NCBI GenBank assembly: GCA_900491605.1
Contig: UESW01001878.1
Span: 110,645-174,644 of the forward strand
Direction of reading: 5' to 3'
DNA length: 64,000 nt
DNA from: Calamus simplicifolius
Lineage: Eukaryota > Streptophyta > Magnoliopsida > Arecales > Arecaceae
Of this stretch, positions 22,370 through 33,839 are shown one piece after another (within the stretch, counting starts at the first letter, position 1; each line of letters opens with the position of its first letter). The translations under genes were made by a program, and so were the position numbers. The notes under the pieces are model-generated. The model ran no database searches. It saw nothing but the letters and a program-made list of their open reading frames with translations, and was not told the DNA's origin.

Positions 22370-23185
22370 CAAGCAAACCGGGAGCAACCATTAAAAAGGG
22401 GAACCCCAGAATTCGAAATGCCCTGGCCGCGCTGCCACGTGGTAGATCAAAAGAAAAGGGCACTTTCCAAAGCGCGCTGAATGTGCCTCCCAGGCCATGA
22501 TGGAAGATGAAGATTTTCTTCTGATCTCGAATCAAGAGCCTTAAATGCAGGAAACCAACTGCAGGTCCTTGAGATATGGGAAGGCCTGGGAAATCCTATT
22601 TTGAAAACGACGCCATCCAATGGAGAACGAGTGCTTATCGCGTACGTTAAAAAGACCCGTGTTGGAAAAAGCCAACGAGATAAATGCCTTAAGCGGAAAC
22701 AAAGCATCCTTCGGCAAAGCCATTTTATATGCCTCGGCAAAAAACAAACCAACTTTTTGCTTCGGACAAACCAAACTATCTAACCTCGGCCCCAGCCAAG
22801 GTATTTACACCATTTTCGGTCATTTCACGCCGAACCATTTTGTGCCTTGGCAAACCAAGTAAGCTTGCGCACCAAACCTCGGCCCCAACCAAGGCAAAGT
22901 CGGAGTTACATTCCATGGCAAAACTGAACAATTTTATGCATCAGCAAAACCAGTTAATCTGGCTTCGATTGAGCAAAATCTTCAATTCGGAACCCCTAAG
23001 GGCTATCTGACCTTAAAGCATGTTTCGTCTACGATTCGTTTACCACCGAAGGAACTCCTGGCAAAAAGGTCGTTCGAAAAAGCAATGATCAAAGCGATGA
23101 GGCAAGGTAGAAAGGGATTAAAAGATTCATTCATTTAATTCCAATCGGATTACAAGTTGAAAAACAAAAAATACATGAGCAACCC
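22370..23185 (-). other. Gypsy-1 spacer between the two antisense genes
   Basis: No gene is seen. The stretch 22720-22960 has scattered CTCGGC and CCAAGG boxes resembling the tandem repeat at 10284-10990. On the minus strand the region just below 23186 is AT-rich and suits the 3' end of the larger antisense gene. Confidence 0.4.
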
Positions 23186-26121
23186 TTAAGAATCAGGGTT
23201 CGGGTCGGTCCCGGGAACCTCCTTGGTAACATCCGGAAGGACTTGATTCGCTTCACCCACTTCGAATATTATTGGAAGAGAAATCTCGGGTTCCTTGGCA
23301 GCAGGCTGAGGGCATTCTTTAGGAGCCATGGCCTCTCTGGTACCCAAGATAGCGTCAAGATCGACGTCGGAGATGTCCTCATATTCCGCCTCTTCGGCCT
23401 CCGGGGTATGAGTATCAAATAGCTCGGCCTCCAAAAAAGATAAATCTAACTTGGATACACCCGAGAGATTTTTGCCTGAGTTTCCTCCTAGCCGAACTAA
23501 AATGCATCGGCACAAGCCTTTTTACGCTCCTCAGAGAATTGAACATAACTTTTGTACTCCTTCACAGCTGAGGCAATTCGGTCATTAGCTTCAGCTAACT
23601 CGCGGCCAACTCCACCCTTAGGGCCTTAAATTGCTCCTGCGCCTCGAGCTCGATTTTGCCTATCTGCAAACATCAAGTCGTTTGAGGCCATAAACAAAAG
23701 AAAAGTGTCGGAAACAAGTAAATGAGAAGACACTATACCTCTTCCTCCCGCCGAGCCATTTTATCGCTCAGCTCATGGACTTTTTCCAGGCCCTTCAATT
23801 CGGCCACTTTATTCTGTTGGAGACTCTCCTTGAGGTCGTCAATCCGGGACTGTCTGTCCCTAATTTCTTGCCAAGATTGATCGAGATCAGTGGTGAGCTT
23901 GGCGATCTGACCATGCTGCCATTTCAATTGATCTTCCCTGTTGGTGAGTCTTTTATTCAGGCCGGCAAGCTGATCCTGCTATCGACGACACCTGCGTTCC
24001 TTCTCGTTGAGCCTCCTGCTCCAATTATTCTTCTCCTCGGCATGGATGCTCTTCAGCTGACCCCATCTCTTGTCAAAATAACACTGCAAGGCATTGATTT
24101 CATCGACATGCTTAGCCTTAATTTGGGATAACTCCAGGCAAGCCTTGCCCGACTATTCACGGAAACCCTGGAGCTCTTTGACTTGAGCCTCGAGCCGAGA
24201 GGCCCTCTCGATGGTAATTCGGTAGGACTCGCCCATCTTCTCAATGTCCACCTTAACGGATGCCAAGGCCTTGGAAAGCCGGCTGGTTGAATCCACCCTT
24301 GTCTGAAGGTCGACTGCCTCCTTCCTGGCCTGAGCGCAGGCCCTCGTGGCCAAATTTAAACGCCAATTCAGCGCCCTTGTAACCAAGGTATTCTGCGGAA
24401 AAAGCACAAATGAAAAACTACGGCCGAACCGACCAACTAAGAATTACAACCTTGGTACAATGACTTACTCGGAAGGCGTAGTTTGTAGCGATCTTCATAA
24501 GAGTGGCATTACTAATTTCAGGGAGAAGGTAAACATCCTTCGGCGCCCCAGACCGACTAAAATCTACGTCAATAATATCATCGATTGCAGGCTCGTCTAT
24601 CGAGGAACTCCCCCCTGCACGCAGTACAGACCGCATCAAGGCGGTGAGCATGTCATCCACCTTTGGGCTGTGGACAAGAGAACTCATAGCCGAAGAGCCG
24701 GCCTGAGGAACTTCGGCCCGAGGGACCGCCATCCATTTGGCTTCCTCCATCAGAACTTTAGCCTACAGGACCTCGGAAACTTCGGCCCTGGTGGAAGGAA
24801 CCTCGGTCCGAGCGTCCCCTTCATTCAGTGATTCTTCTTCTTTCTCTTCCTCTCCAAATGTTGCTTCATCCCCGGCGGACTCCACCCGCACCTCGATCTC
24901 TCCCATGGCACCCCCTGGTACCATAAGAGAGACCCTCAGCAGGAGGCACCTCGACCTCCACCAACCCTTCGACAGGCGTCTTCACTTGGGTTTCGGCAGC
25001 TGTGACTGCCTCTCCTGACCCCTCCACCTGAGCAGGGGCCTCTTCCACATGCAGTGCCAGAGGGCTCCCCATCACTGGTAACTGAAGCTGATTAACCTAT
25101 GGCAGGAGGATTGCCGGATGGACCGGCGACATCTCCTCGGCATCATCTGACACGACCACTACTTGAGGGGGAAAACTTCTATGGGTCTCTCCAAGTTTTC
25201 CCCAACGGCACTCTCCACCTCTGCTACCGTGTCCCCCTCTGGCAGAGGGGCGCACCGACTGCGGCCGACGCTCCCGCCTCCCCCCTCTCAGGCGTAGAGG
25301 AGTGGCAGCCGATGCTGTCTTTCCTTGGCTCCCTTGAGTGAGACCCGGAAGGATGGATCCTCTTCTCGGACTTGTGCTTGTTCCCGGAGCTGGAGCCCCT
25401 GTGGTGCTTGCCTAGCTCCTTCCTCATTTGGCCCACAAATGCGGACCTCTCGACTGAAAACACAGTAGATATTCAGTTAAATAGTAACAAAATTACCCAA
25501 ATGTACTAACCATCAAAATGAAGACTTACCATGAGGATCGATAGAGCTAAGCCCAACGGCAAAAAGGGCATCCTCTGATAATAGAGCGATGACCGATACC
25601 ACCTGACCACCGCGAAGGGTCACCAGATCTCTCTTCTTCTGCTCGCTCAATTTCGGGCGCGCCTCCGGATCCTTCACATAACTCGCCCATCCCCTCAGAA
25701 AATCTGAACCGACGTTTCCTTCAGCAATGAAAAATTGGGACTTCCACTCCTTTATCAAAGATGGGTTATCATAAATCATCTTAAACGACTTCCGGGGGCC
25801 AATATAGGGCCACTCAGTCACCCTAATGCGACTGCACATCGAGATGAACCCGATAAGATTGCGCTAGCTATTTGGAGCCACCATTGTTGGGCATATATTA
25901 TAAAACCTCATCACCTTCTGTACCAACGGGTGAAGAGGGAACCGAAGACCTGCCCTCAAGCTCTCCTCATAAAAGAAGACTCCACGGCTTAATTTAGTAG
26001 GAACCCTATGCTCAACCCTCGGCACCCATAAGGCCACGTCCTGAGGAACCCTGTAATGGTGACGGATCCTATCCAGGTCGTCAAGGATTACCTCAGAGGC
26101 AACATTGCCTGGACCCTTCAT
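23186..26121 (-). pseudogene. Large antisense gene of Gypsy-1: Transposase_28-like domain, three introns, coiled coil
   Basis: ATG at 26121 (MKGPGNVASEVILDDLD) is chosen because a TATA box lies about 115 bases upstream. The N-terminal domain has RGVFFYEESLRAGLRFPLHP (26000-25930 region) and WPYIGPRKSF, a pattern I associate with Pfam Transposase_28, 'putative gypsy type transposon' (not searched). Introns with GT-AG ends are at 25529-25454, 24468-24393 and 23738-23664 on the minus strand, of 76, 76 and 75 bases. A long charged helical region (24350-23740) should form a coiled coil, and an acidic tail ends at TAA 23186-23188. Lesions: a TAG at 25864-25866 where Trp is expected, and frame changes around 25075-25224, 24750-24870 and 23515-23640. 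The function of such antisense proteins is unknown. Confidence 0.75.
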
Positions 26122-26234
26122 ATTGGCTGAATAAGAGGCGGAATACGAACAAGCAAGCAAGGGCTCGGGAAAAAATGGAAAATATCTATGGCAGGGACGA
26201 AGAGGCGTTGCAGAAGGAGTGTCGCCCTAGCCCC

Positions 26235-26243
26235 CTTTAAATA
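26235..26243 (-). promoter_or_regulatory. Antisense TATA-like box of the large Gypsy-1 antisense gene
   Basis: The minus strand reads TATTTAAAG followed by a GC-rich stretch and then, after about 115 bases, the ATG at 26121. Spacing fits a short leader. Confidence 0.45.
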
Positions 26244-26492
26244 AGCGCTTCAGAAGGAATGCCTGAGACGCCAAAACTCCCGATATGGGTGCCAGAAATA
26301 AAGGAGTCCGCCACATGGAACTCCTGTATCGCGGCCTGCTAGAAACGAGGCATTTCCTCCTCGAGCTATGACAAAAAATGATGACGAAACAACGGCTTGT
26401 CATTTACGAGATTATCATTGCCCGCCTTTTCGAATCCCCCAGATAAGATTATTCTGGAACTCTACTCCCTACATCCGAATTTACACTTCAGA

Positions 26493-26509
26493 CTAGGGAG
26501 TGGGGGGCA
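26493..26509 (+). other. Gypsy-1 polypurine tract
   Basis: AGGGAGTGGGGGG directly before the LTR start is a typical gypsy plus-strand primer tract, on the sense strand of the element. Confidence 0.75.
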
Positions 26510-27518
26510 TGTGATGAGGGATAAAATTTTTATTGCATTAATGACCGCACACATCGATAATTGGATCAAGTCCAGTCTCAACGTCATGCCAGCCAGCTGG
26601 CACAACTGCCAAACGACAAAGCTGAATCGCCTTTAACAAAGACGGGTCATCCCGATAACCCGAACCATTCTCATACCTCGGTGACCCGAGCCATCCATAC
26701 CTCGGCGACCCGAGCTATCCTCATACTTCGGTGACCCGAGCTATCCTCATACTTCGGTAACCCGAGCTAGCCATACCTCGGCAACCTAAGCCGCCTATAC
26801 CTCGGTAACCCGAGCCGTCCCCATACTTCTACAGACGGAGCTATTCTATACCTCAAAAAATCAAATTGTCGCTCGCCTCAGTCGAGCCGAGGCACTCGAA
26901 TACCTCTGCAGAATCTGACATGGGAGAATTCTTATTCACTATAACTGAATAAGATTCCAAATGGGGAAAATCATATCCGGGAGTGGCCTAAGACCTACAG
27001 GAGTGGCTTAGAACCTACGCAATCGCTGAATCTCAAGGCATCAACCAGCTCTCCCAGCCGTCGATCCTCTAACTGACAAGATACAGATCCTACTGACCTC
27101 ATAACAAACTTGATTCAAATCCGTTTTGAATCGTAACAACTTTCGGACCTTCCCTCATGATGCGCACAAGGAATCAGGTGATCCCCTATAAATACCACTG
27201 CCCTCCAACCTCTCAGGTATGCATGCTTGGACACTCACTCATTTTTACTCATTGTCATACTGAGAACAGCTCCATCTGAGCTCGGAGCTCTCGAGAGAAC
27301 ACCCATCTAGAGGAGCTCTTCTGTGAGAGTCTTCTCCTCACATCTGTTGCTGTGAATCTTTACTGACTTGGGCGTTGGAGGGTTCTCCGTAGAGGGCAAC
27401 CCCCCACAACACCCTCTGTGCATAGACTGTCTTGCAGGTTCCACCCTAAGGCGATGAGATCGGCATCCGGATCAGGAACCCGAAGCGTACTCGAGTCGGA
27501 GAATGGATTTCAACAGCA
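26510..27518 (+). repeat. Gypsy-1 3' LTR (about 1.0 kb; ends approximate)
   Basis: It starts TGTGATGAGGGATAAAA after the polypurine tract (26512 is the alternative start). The TATA box TATAAATA is at 27187-27194, followed by CTGAGCTC-rich leader sequence and the CTTTACTGACTTGGGCGTTGGAGGG block common in plant gypsy LTRs. The end is placed near CAACAGCA (27518), because sequence beyond it matches host DNA at about 51490. The 5' LTR is outside the window, so the right end cannot be proved. Confidence 0.7.
26655..26865 (+). repeat. Short tandem repeat (25-28 bp, about seven units) in Gypsy-1 LTR
   Basis: Units of form ACCCGAGCYATCCTCATACCTCGGTG follow each other with small changes. They lie in the LTR U3, about 330 bases upstream of the TATA box. 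Confidence 0.88.
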
Positions 27519-27700
27519 ATAGATAGTATCTCGATGCCGTATGCCATTGATGGATCCGAGTCCATTGAGCTGATGTCGTCTTCGCGCTCACTTTTCTTCT
27601 CCTCTTTTCCTTCTTCTCTTCTACTTTGGATTGACTTCCATCAGAGCTTGGATGCTCATTTTATAACTCTTTGTACCAGACGGACGATTATGGAAGGAAT
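27519..27700 (-). pseudogene. Duplicate of a host promoter and first-exon start, cut by Gypsy-1
   Basis: On the minus strand ATG near 27568 gives MDSDPSMAYGIEILS before the LTR interrupts. The block resembles 51490-51670 (GTATCTCGATGCC, then TTGGATTGACTT, then TATAACTCTT and GACGGACGA) in the same order and orientation. In the second place the frame reads MEWDPLP and then GIEIPS. The gene product is not recognised. What remains is the TATA region (TTTTATAACT near 27661), leader and 10-15 codons. Confidence 0.5.
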
Positions 27701-28084
27701 ATAATTTATTCGATGATTTGACTTGTTATCAATTAATTTTATTTAATTGGTTCAACAAATAAGCCGATCTAGTATGAAATTTAATGAACATGAGATGAAA
27801 ACATCATATTATATTGAAAGAGAATATAATACGAAAAATAGTCACATAGTGGATAGAAAAGAATAATATGATTGCTTACAATTCAAGTTCACTTGCAATC
27901 AATTAACTTTCATTCAAATTTTTAGACTATATGATTTAGATTCATTAACGAGTTAATTGAATCAGTAGATGAACTTAAAACATTACAAATAAAAATGAAG
28001 AGAATTCAGAAGTTGATGTTGTTTGTAAGCACCAAAGAAGGCCAAGTTATTCCTGCCCTAACATCTCATTAAATCCTTGGCCTG
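27701..28084. other. AT-rich host DNA, no gene seen
   Basis: No coding pattern or recognised element. Confidence 0.5.
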
Positions 28085-30314
28085 GTTTGTTGACAATGAA
28101 ATTTAAAGCTGATAAAAGTCATAATAACATGAACATAGAATTCATTGTTTGATTATGAAAAAATCTTATATCAAACTTGTTCTTAGACTTAGTAATCTAT
28201 CATGCAATCACAACAATTAGATCAAATCAAATTTGGCTTATTATTACATTAAATAGGTTTATCACATTAATTAGATGGAAATTTTATTGTTGGATTGGAT
28301 AATGTCAACTCCAATATCTCTTTAAGAGCGTGTATGAGCCATAATGTCAAGACAATGGTAATCAATGATATATTTTTTCTCATGGTAATAAGATAAATTT
28401 GGTCCACGGGTAGGTGATCCCAAGCTTTAAATTTTTCTTATCTTTTTATTTGGATTCTAACACTTTAAAAATTTTATATTTTAGCAATATTAATTAGCAA
28501 TGCTATAAATATATGTCGCTAAATAATGACGAAACAACGGTGCCCTCACTTTTTTTTTTTTTGTTAATAGTGGCTGTTAGAGTAATGCCAAGTTACATGC
28601 ATATTTTTACAAGTGAGAGGTCATTAGATGCTCTCATTTGACCAATAGTGTAACTTGATCCCTTATTTTAGTCAGGTATACCTAACACCAACTAAAGTAG
28701 CTTATCATTTTATCTGAGGATCATTTGTTTGGATGGTAATGCATTTCAGAACCCTATAGATAAAGAGGACCAAAATAATAGTTGAAACAATAAACATTTA
28801 AAAATGTGATGAAAAAAATTATGCCCATTCAGTGTTGCCTTTGTTTTTCATTTTTATTTTCAAAAATTCAAGAAGGAAAAGGAATTGGACTAAATAAATA
28901 GATATAGTAAACTCATTTTATCTTATAAATTGTTTGCAAAACATTTAGAGTTTTGGCAAAAAAAGGTTTATTTCTTTAAAAAAATGACATAAATCATAGT
29001 TACTCTTAGGCGGCATTTGGTGTATGGTAATATAATATTATTAAAAATATTATATTCCTAATAATCTTGCACATGGCAACCACGTTATTGAAAATAAAGA
29101 TTATCATATTTAGTTTATTTTAATAAATTTAGCTCAGATTAATGGGAATGCAAGTTTTATTAATTATCATGTTCTTGAGTTTTACTTTTATATTGCGTTA
29201 TAATTTTTTTCTTAGAATATGAAATATTCTAGTAAAAAGAAAAAAATCTTTGTAAAATTATTATAGAAATAATACATATTAATATTATAAATATGGAATA
29301 TAAATATAATATAATGTAAATATACAATAATAATTTATATTTTAATATATGTAAGTATATAACTAATATGTAAATAGTTAATAATATATGATTAATTGTA
29401 TTTAAATAATGTAAATTATTTGGTCTACGCATTATTTTTTAATTATTAAATAATATTAAAATATAAATAATATTATAGATTTTCATATGAAAATTAATGT
29501 GAAAGAATGTAATAAATATTAACAATTTTTAATTTGATATATATATATATATATATAATCATATAAATATATAATAGTATTTAACTAGTAATATTAAATT
29601 TATTATTAATATTATATAATATCAAATATTTAAATAAAGTTAAATACAAATTAAATATATAATCATATTAAATATTACTAATATTTATGTGGAAGTTTAT
29701 GATCTAAGATACCCACCTTTTGCATGGTAATCATAGTATCATGGTTTATGGTAAGGTATGATTTGTTGCACAAAAATATGGACAACAGGAAGAAAATAAT
29801 TATTTTTATAAAAATAACAGTTTCTTGAAATATGGTAATAAATTCCTAAATTAGTTAAATTTTAAAGTAAAACAGTATTTTAGGCAATTTTTATTTAAAA
29901 AAATACAAAAATATTTTCATAGTGAATTAGAGAGTATTCTCCTTCAAATCTAAATAAAAAGATAAGAAAAAAATTAAAGCTTAGGATCACCTATTAGTAC
30001 ATGGATTTATCTTACACCATGATAAAAAATTATATATTGAAAACTTTGGCCTCTCCATTATGGCTCATACACGCTCAAAGAGAGATTTGAGCAAAAGATA
30101 CCCAATCCAATAATCAAATTCTATCTAATTAATATGATAACCTACATAATGTAATAATAAGTTAAATTTGATTTGATTTAATTGGTGCAATTTCATAGTA
30201 GATCACTGCAAGTTTAAAAACAAGTTGGATTCAAGATTTCTTAAAATCAAACAATGAATTTTAAGTTTATATTATAATAACTTTCATTAGCTCTAAATCT
30301 CATTGTCAACAAAC
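28085..30314. mobile_element. Non-autonomous element with about 370-bp inverted repeats
   Basis: The left arm 28085-28456 and the right arm 29946-30314 are imperfect reverse complements of each other. The outer end is GTTTGTTGACAATGA on the left and its complement on the right. Shared blocks include TCAAATCAAATTT, GCGTGTATGAGCCATAATG and TTCTTATCTTTTTATTT. The 1.49-kb middle is very AT-rich without genes. I found no target duplication. It could be a foldback or Mutator-like non-autonomous element, or an inverted duplication of host DNA. The family is not recognised. Confidence 0.7.
29534..29560. repeat. (AT)n microsatellite
   Basis: About eleven AT units in the middle of the inverted-repeat element. 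Confidence 0.9.
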
Positions 30315-31889
30315 TAAGTAGCACACAGTTTGTGGACATGATAAACTGTGATGATGATGATGATTTAAGCTTTGGCATATGTGTATCGAACAAGATACCA
30401 TGGTGTTTCTATTACATTAAATAGGTAAGCAATGATATAAAGAAAATAATAGTCAAAATGACTCAAAAATAAATCACTATATATACAATGAATTGAAGGT
30501 ATCTACAGGTTCTAAAATAAAGACAATGAAGTGCTTTTATGCCTTACTTGAAGTCAACGCTAAGAAAGTCATATATATCATCCTTCTCTGTAGTGGGTTA
30601 TTTCCATCAACAAGAGAGTTCTCTAAGGAACCAACCAAGGCTATTAAATTCCACCTTTTCCCCATCATATGTTTGAATATGCTTTGAGTTGATCTGCTGT
30701 TGCGTTGAAGTTTGAGCTTGGTACCATCGTTTCTCACTGTTTCCTTAAAAGATAAATAAGAAAAGGATAAAACAATTCATCAAAAATTAAGATAATAAGC
30801 ATCTAATCTAATATAATGCTAGTAAAGTTAGAGTTTTCACTGGAGTTTTACCATGCTGCTGCATCTCTAGCTTTATTACATAATATTTAAAGTAAATCAA
30901 TTTTTTTTCATTAACAATAAAAAGGATCCTTATCACAATATGAGGGGCTTGAAAAGGAAGCAGTGAATTTGAAATTGACTGCATCTCTTCAATTCAAGAA
31001 GAGAGAGGGGCCCTTATTTTAATCTTGAGCCTTATTTGCTAATCTTTTTATGTATATAATATTTTTAACTATACTAAAACATTGTTAATGTTTGTAATAT
31101 AAAAATAAATATACTAAATTAATTATTACAAATATTGCTGCAAGAGGCTGTTTTTATTTCATAAGGAAATATTACAATCCTTCATAACAACAATTTGCAT
31201 AAAGATCATGAAATAATGGATTCAATGTACTAGAAATTAATCAAAAAATTCATATAAACTCATTACACATAACTTGACATTTATAGCAATGAATAAAACT
31301 TTATCATATTAATTCCTTGGGCTTTAAAATTTATATTCACCATACTAAGTTGGATGCAATTTTGACATGATGCTGTTGTTTCAACTCTCAAATCTCTTAT
31401 CTATTTCAAAGCATTCAATACCATCTTGTAGATAGATGACAAGAGTTTCTAAATTAATGGACTTAGCAAACAAAATTATGAAAAAGCATTAGACACAAAT
31501 AAACTTTATATTTTCAGTTATTTGTAGTTTCAAAATTGTAATGTCCTATGTTAATCTTGAATTTTCATCTTGGAGTTGTGAAGTCTAATAAACAAAATTG
31601 TATAACTTTATTAGATAAGAAATTGAATTTTTAGAAACTCTTGTCATCTATCTAAAGATAGATTCGTGCCTGAGAGTTGTTAATATTAATGTTAATTATT
31701 AGAAAAGATAGAAACTCTTGTCATCTATCTACGAGCAAGGATTGAATTTTTAGAAACTCTTGTCCTATGTTAATTTTTCTTGTCATCTTGGAGTTGTGAA
31801 GTCTAATAAACAAAATTGAATAATTTCTTATTACATAAGAAATTGAATTTTATTAGATAAGAGTGTCTGAGAGTGTCTACTTTAAGATT
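30315..31889. other. AT-rich host DNA with a possible minus-strand exon and a local duplication
   Basis: No gene is firmly seen. On the minus strand 30743-30548 is bounded by TTTTAAG and GTAAGG splice-like sites and has one open frame, but its protein is not recognised. Between 31570 and 31870 the phrase TTGGAGTTGTGAAGTC occurs twice about 217 bases apart, and AGAAACTCTTGTC three times, so this piece arose by local duplication. Confidence 0.4.
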
Positions 31890-31960
31890 CGTGCTATGGG
31901 CTCTTCTTCCCCAATTTTTGGTGACAGTTGCCGCTAGGCTTGATCCGGCTTCTCGCTGTG

Positions 31961-33800
31961 ATGGCTAGGTCATCCATTCTGCCTCTGGTGGTGCCTGATG
32001 TCCCTAAGGATGCCGGAATGCCATGGAATCGTGCCCACACTGGCCGTTTTGAGTGGGTTTCTTCGTCGCCCTCTCCGATGGTAGTTGCAGAGTTGGAGCG
32101 CCTATTTTCCGACATGATCCAGTCCCTGTGCAGTCCTTGGAGGAGGAGGAGGTTTGCAGGTGGAGGAATCATGCAATCCTTGCTCGTAGCCTTGCTCGAT
32201 GGGTTCCGCCTGAGGTACTAGTTCGGGAATTCCATCGTGCGGGTGTTTCAGGGAAAATCGAAGCAGTTGCTTTCGCGCACCGGCACTATAAGTTCCGATT
32301 CTCTGATTCTCATGCAATGGAACTTGTCCTCGGGAGGCCCTAGGTGGTTAATGGACAACCTATTGCAGTCGCTGAGTGGCAGCCGGAGTTTGTTCCATCG
32401 GAGAGCTCCGTCCTCCATGCTCTACTCTAGGTTTGATTGCCTCTGCTCCCTATTGAATTTTGGTCTGCTGAGGTTCTTTCTTTGATTCTGTCGGTGGCTG
32501 GGCAGTATCAGTTCTCTGATGCTTCTACCAAGAATAGGAGACAGGGAGGCTTCGCTCGTGCCTGTGTCTGCATCGATTTGAGCAAGCCTCTCCGGCCGGG
32601 AGCTAGGATCAGGGGGAATGGTACTCCATTCTGGCAATAATTTTCTTACAAGCACCTTGAGGGTATTTGTTGCTCGTGTGGTTCCTTGCATCTCTCTGGG
32701 GACTGCGGGTCGGTGCCGGATTCCTCTTCTTCCCAAAATGGACTTTGCTTTGGTCCTTAGATGGCTGCTTTAAGGCGGAGGAAGCCCCCTCCTGTGCTGC
32801 AGTCGGATCCCATGAAGCCTCCTGTACCGGGTAAGGTTACTCCCTCTTTCCCTATTTGAGGGACGACTAGCAAGTCCCGAAGAAGGTGGTGCATCGGCAG
32901 TCGGGTAGGGGGTTGGCTGGTCCACGGGCCTCCTCCTCTTTCATGGATTCTCTGGTTCAGTCCATTTCCTCGCTAAGGCCAGCTCATTCGCTCATTGTTG
33001 CAGCATGCCGGGAAGTCTCCAGTGTGCCGGTTGGATCTGGCATGGGGGCTCTGCTGCCTGGGACTAAGCCAATGGCGAGTCATGTGCAGATGCCAGTGGC
33101 TAATGGCTCTTCTATCCCCCATGCTTTCATCTTCTAAGTCAGTGGACTCAGAATGCTGGTTTGAGGGCAGTGTGCCAGCTGGGTTGGAAGGAGGGTCTCA
33201 GGAGCTAGAGACTGGGTCCTTGGTCTCAGTTCCTGTGTTGTCTGAGATCTCAGGGAGTTCAGTTTTATAACCTTTTGTGAGTGTGGGTTCGAATAAGTGG
33301 CTGGGCATTCGAAGTCTCATGTAGAAGCCCATTCTGGCCCGTCGAAGAGGGCTCGGCTTGTGGAGCCTCTGTCGTAGCGGGTTGTGTCTAAGGCTTCTAA
33401 AGCAAAAGGGAAAGCCCCCCTTAAGGGGAAAGGAAGTGAGCATGCTTCCTTTATTTTTTCGGCATCTTTGGACTCCCCTAGGGGCTTTGATGCCTTAGCC
33501 GGGTTGAGGTCGTAGAAGTCCCATCGTAGAGATAGTCTAACCCCGGGGACTACCTTAGGGATCTCCCAGCCAGATCAGCTGGTCGGACCGGTCCATGAGG
33601 TGGCGATTGCCCTGCTCAAGGAGGCCATTCAGAGGGATGGTATAGCTGAGGCTATGGCTTCATCCTAGGTGAACGATTGTAGTGGTCAGGGACCTGTGGG
33701 TCCCCCGCTGATTACTGATCACCTTGATGAGCCGTTGACTAGGGATACTATTGGGGTCCTCCCCTCTCTACTCTCTGGATGAAGATTCTTACTTAGGATG
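31961..33800 (+). pseudogene. LINE-A ORF1 (RNA-binding, DUF4283-like, zinc knuckle)
   Basis: The first ATG of the frame is near 31961 (MARSSILPLVVPDVP). The conserved region VGKIEAV to MELVLGRP (32225-32340) and FWSAEVLSLILSVAGQY (about 32460-32510), then GFARACVCIDLSKPL, match the LINE-B copy at 50700-50100. A zinc knuckle of form CxxCxxxxHxxxxC is at about 32670-32710 (CSCGSLHLSGDC). ORF1 proteins of plant L1 elements bind their own RNA. Frameshifts and TAG stops, for example near 32341 and 32640, break it. The part 32760-33800 is low-complexity linker with no clear domain. Confidence 0.8.
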
Positions 33801-33839
33801 TGTGAGGGGCCCAGAAACCCTCATTTCTCTCATCTTTTG

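Larger units (their letters stand above)
5891..27518 (+). mobile_element. Gypsy-1: Tat-clade Ty3/gypsy element, interrupted by Copia-1 and Copia-2
   Basis: The element spans 5891-11604 and 21874-27518, with Copia-2 in between; its left end is beyond the window behind Copia-1. Sense order is gag end, protease, reverse transcriptase, RNase H, a second archaeal-type RNase H, and integrase. The second RNase H is the hallmark of Tat elements. Two antisense genes lie between integrase and the 3' LTR. The sense genes carry many stops and frameshifts and the reverse transcriptase has lost a catalytic aspartate, so the copy is dead. Confidence 0.88.

Noticed and set aside
29005..29760. Nested MITE starting GGCGGCATTTGGTGTATGG inside the inverted-repeat element
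   Set aside because: The start looks like a MITE end, but I found no matching inverted end or target duplication.
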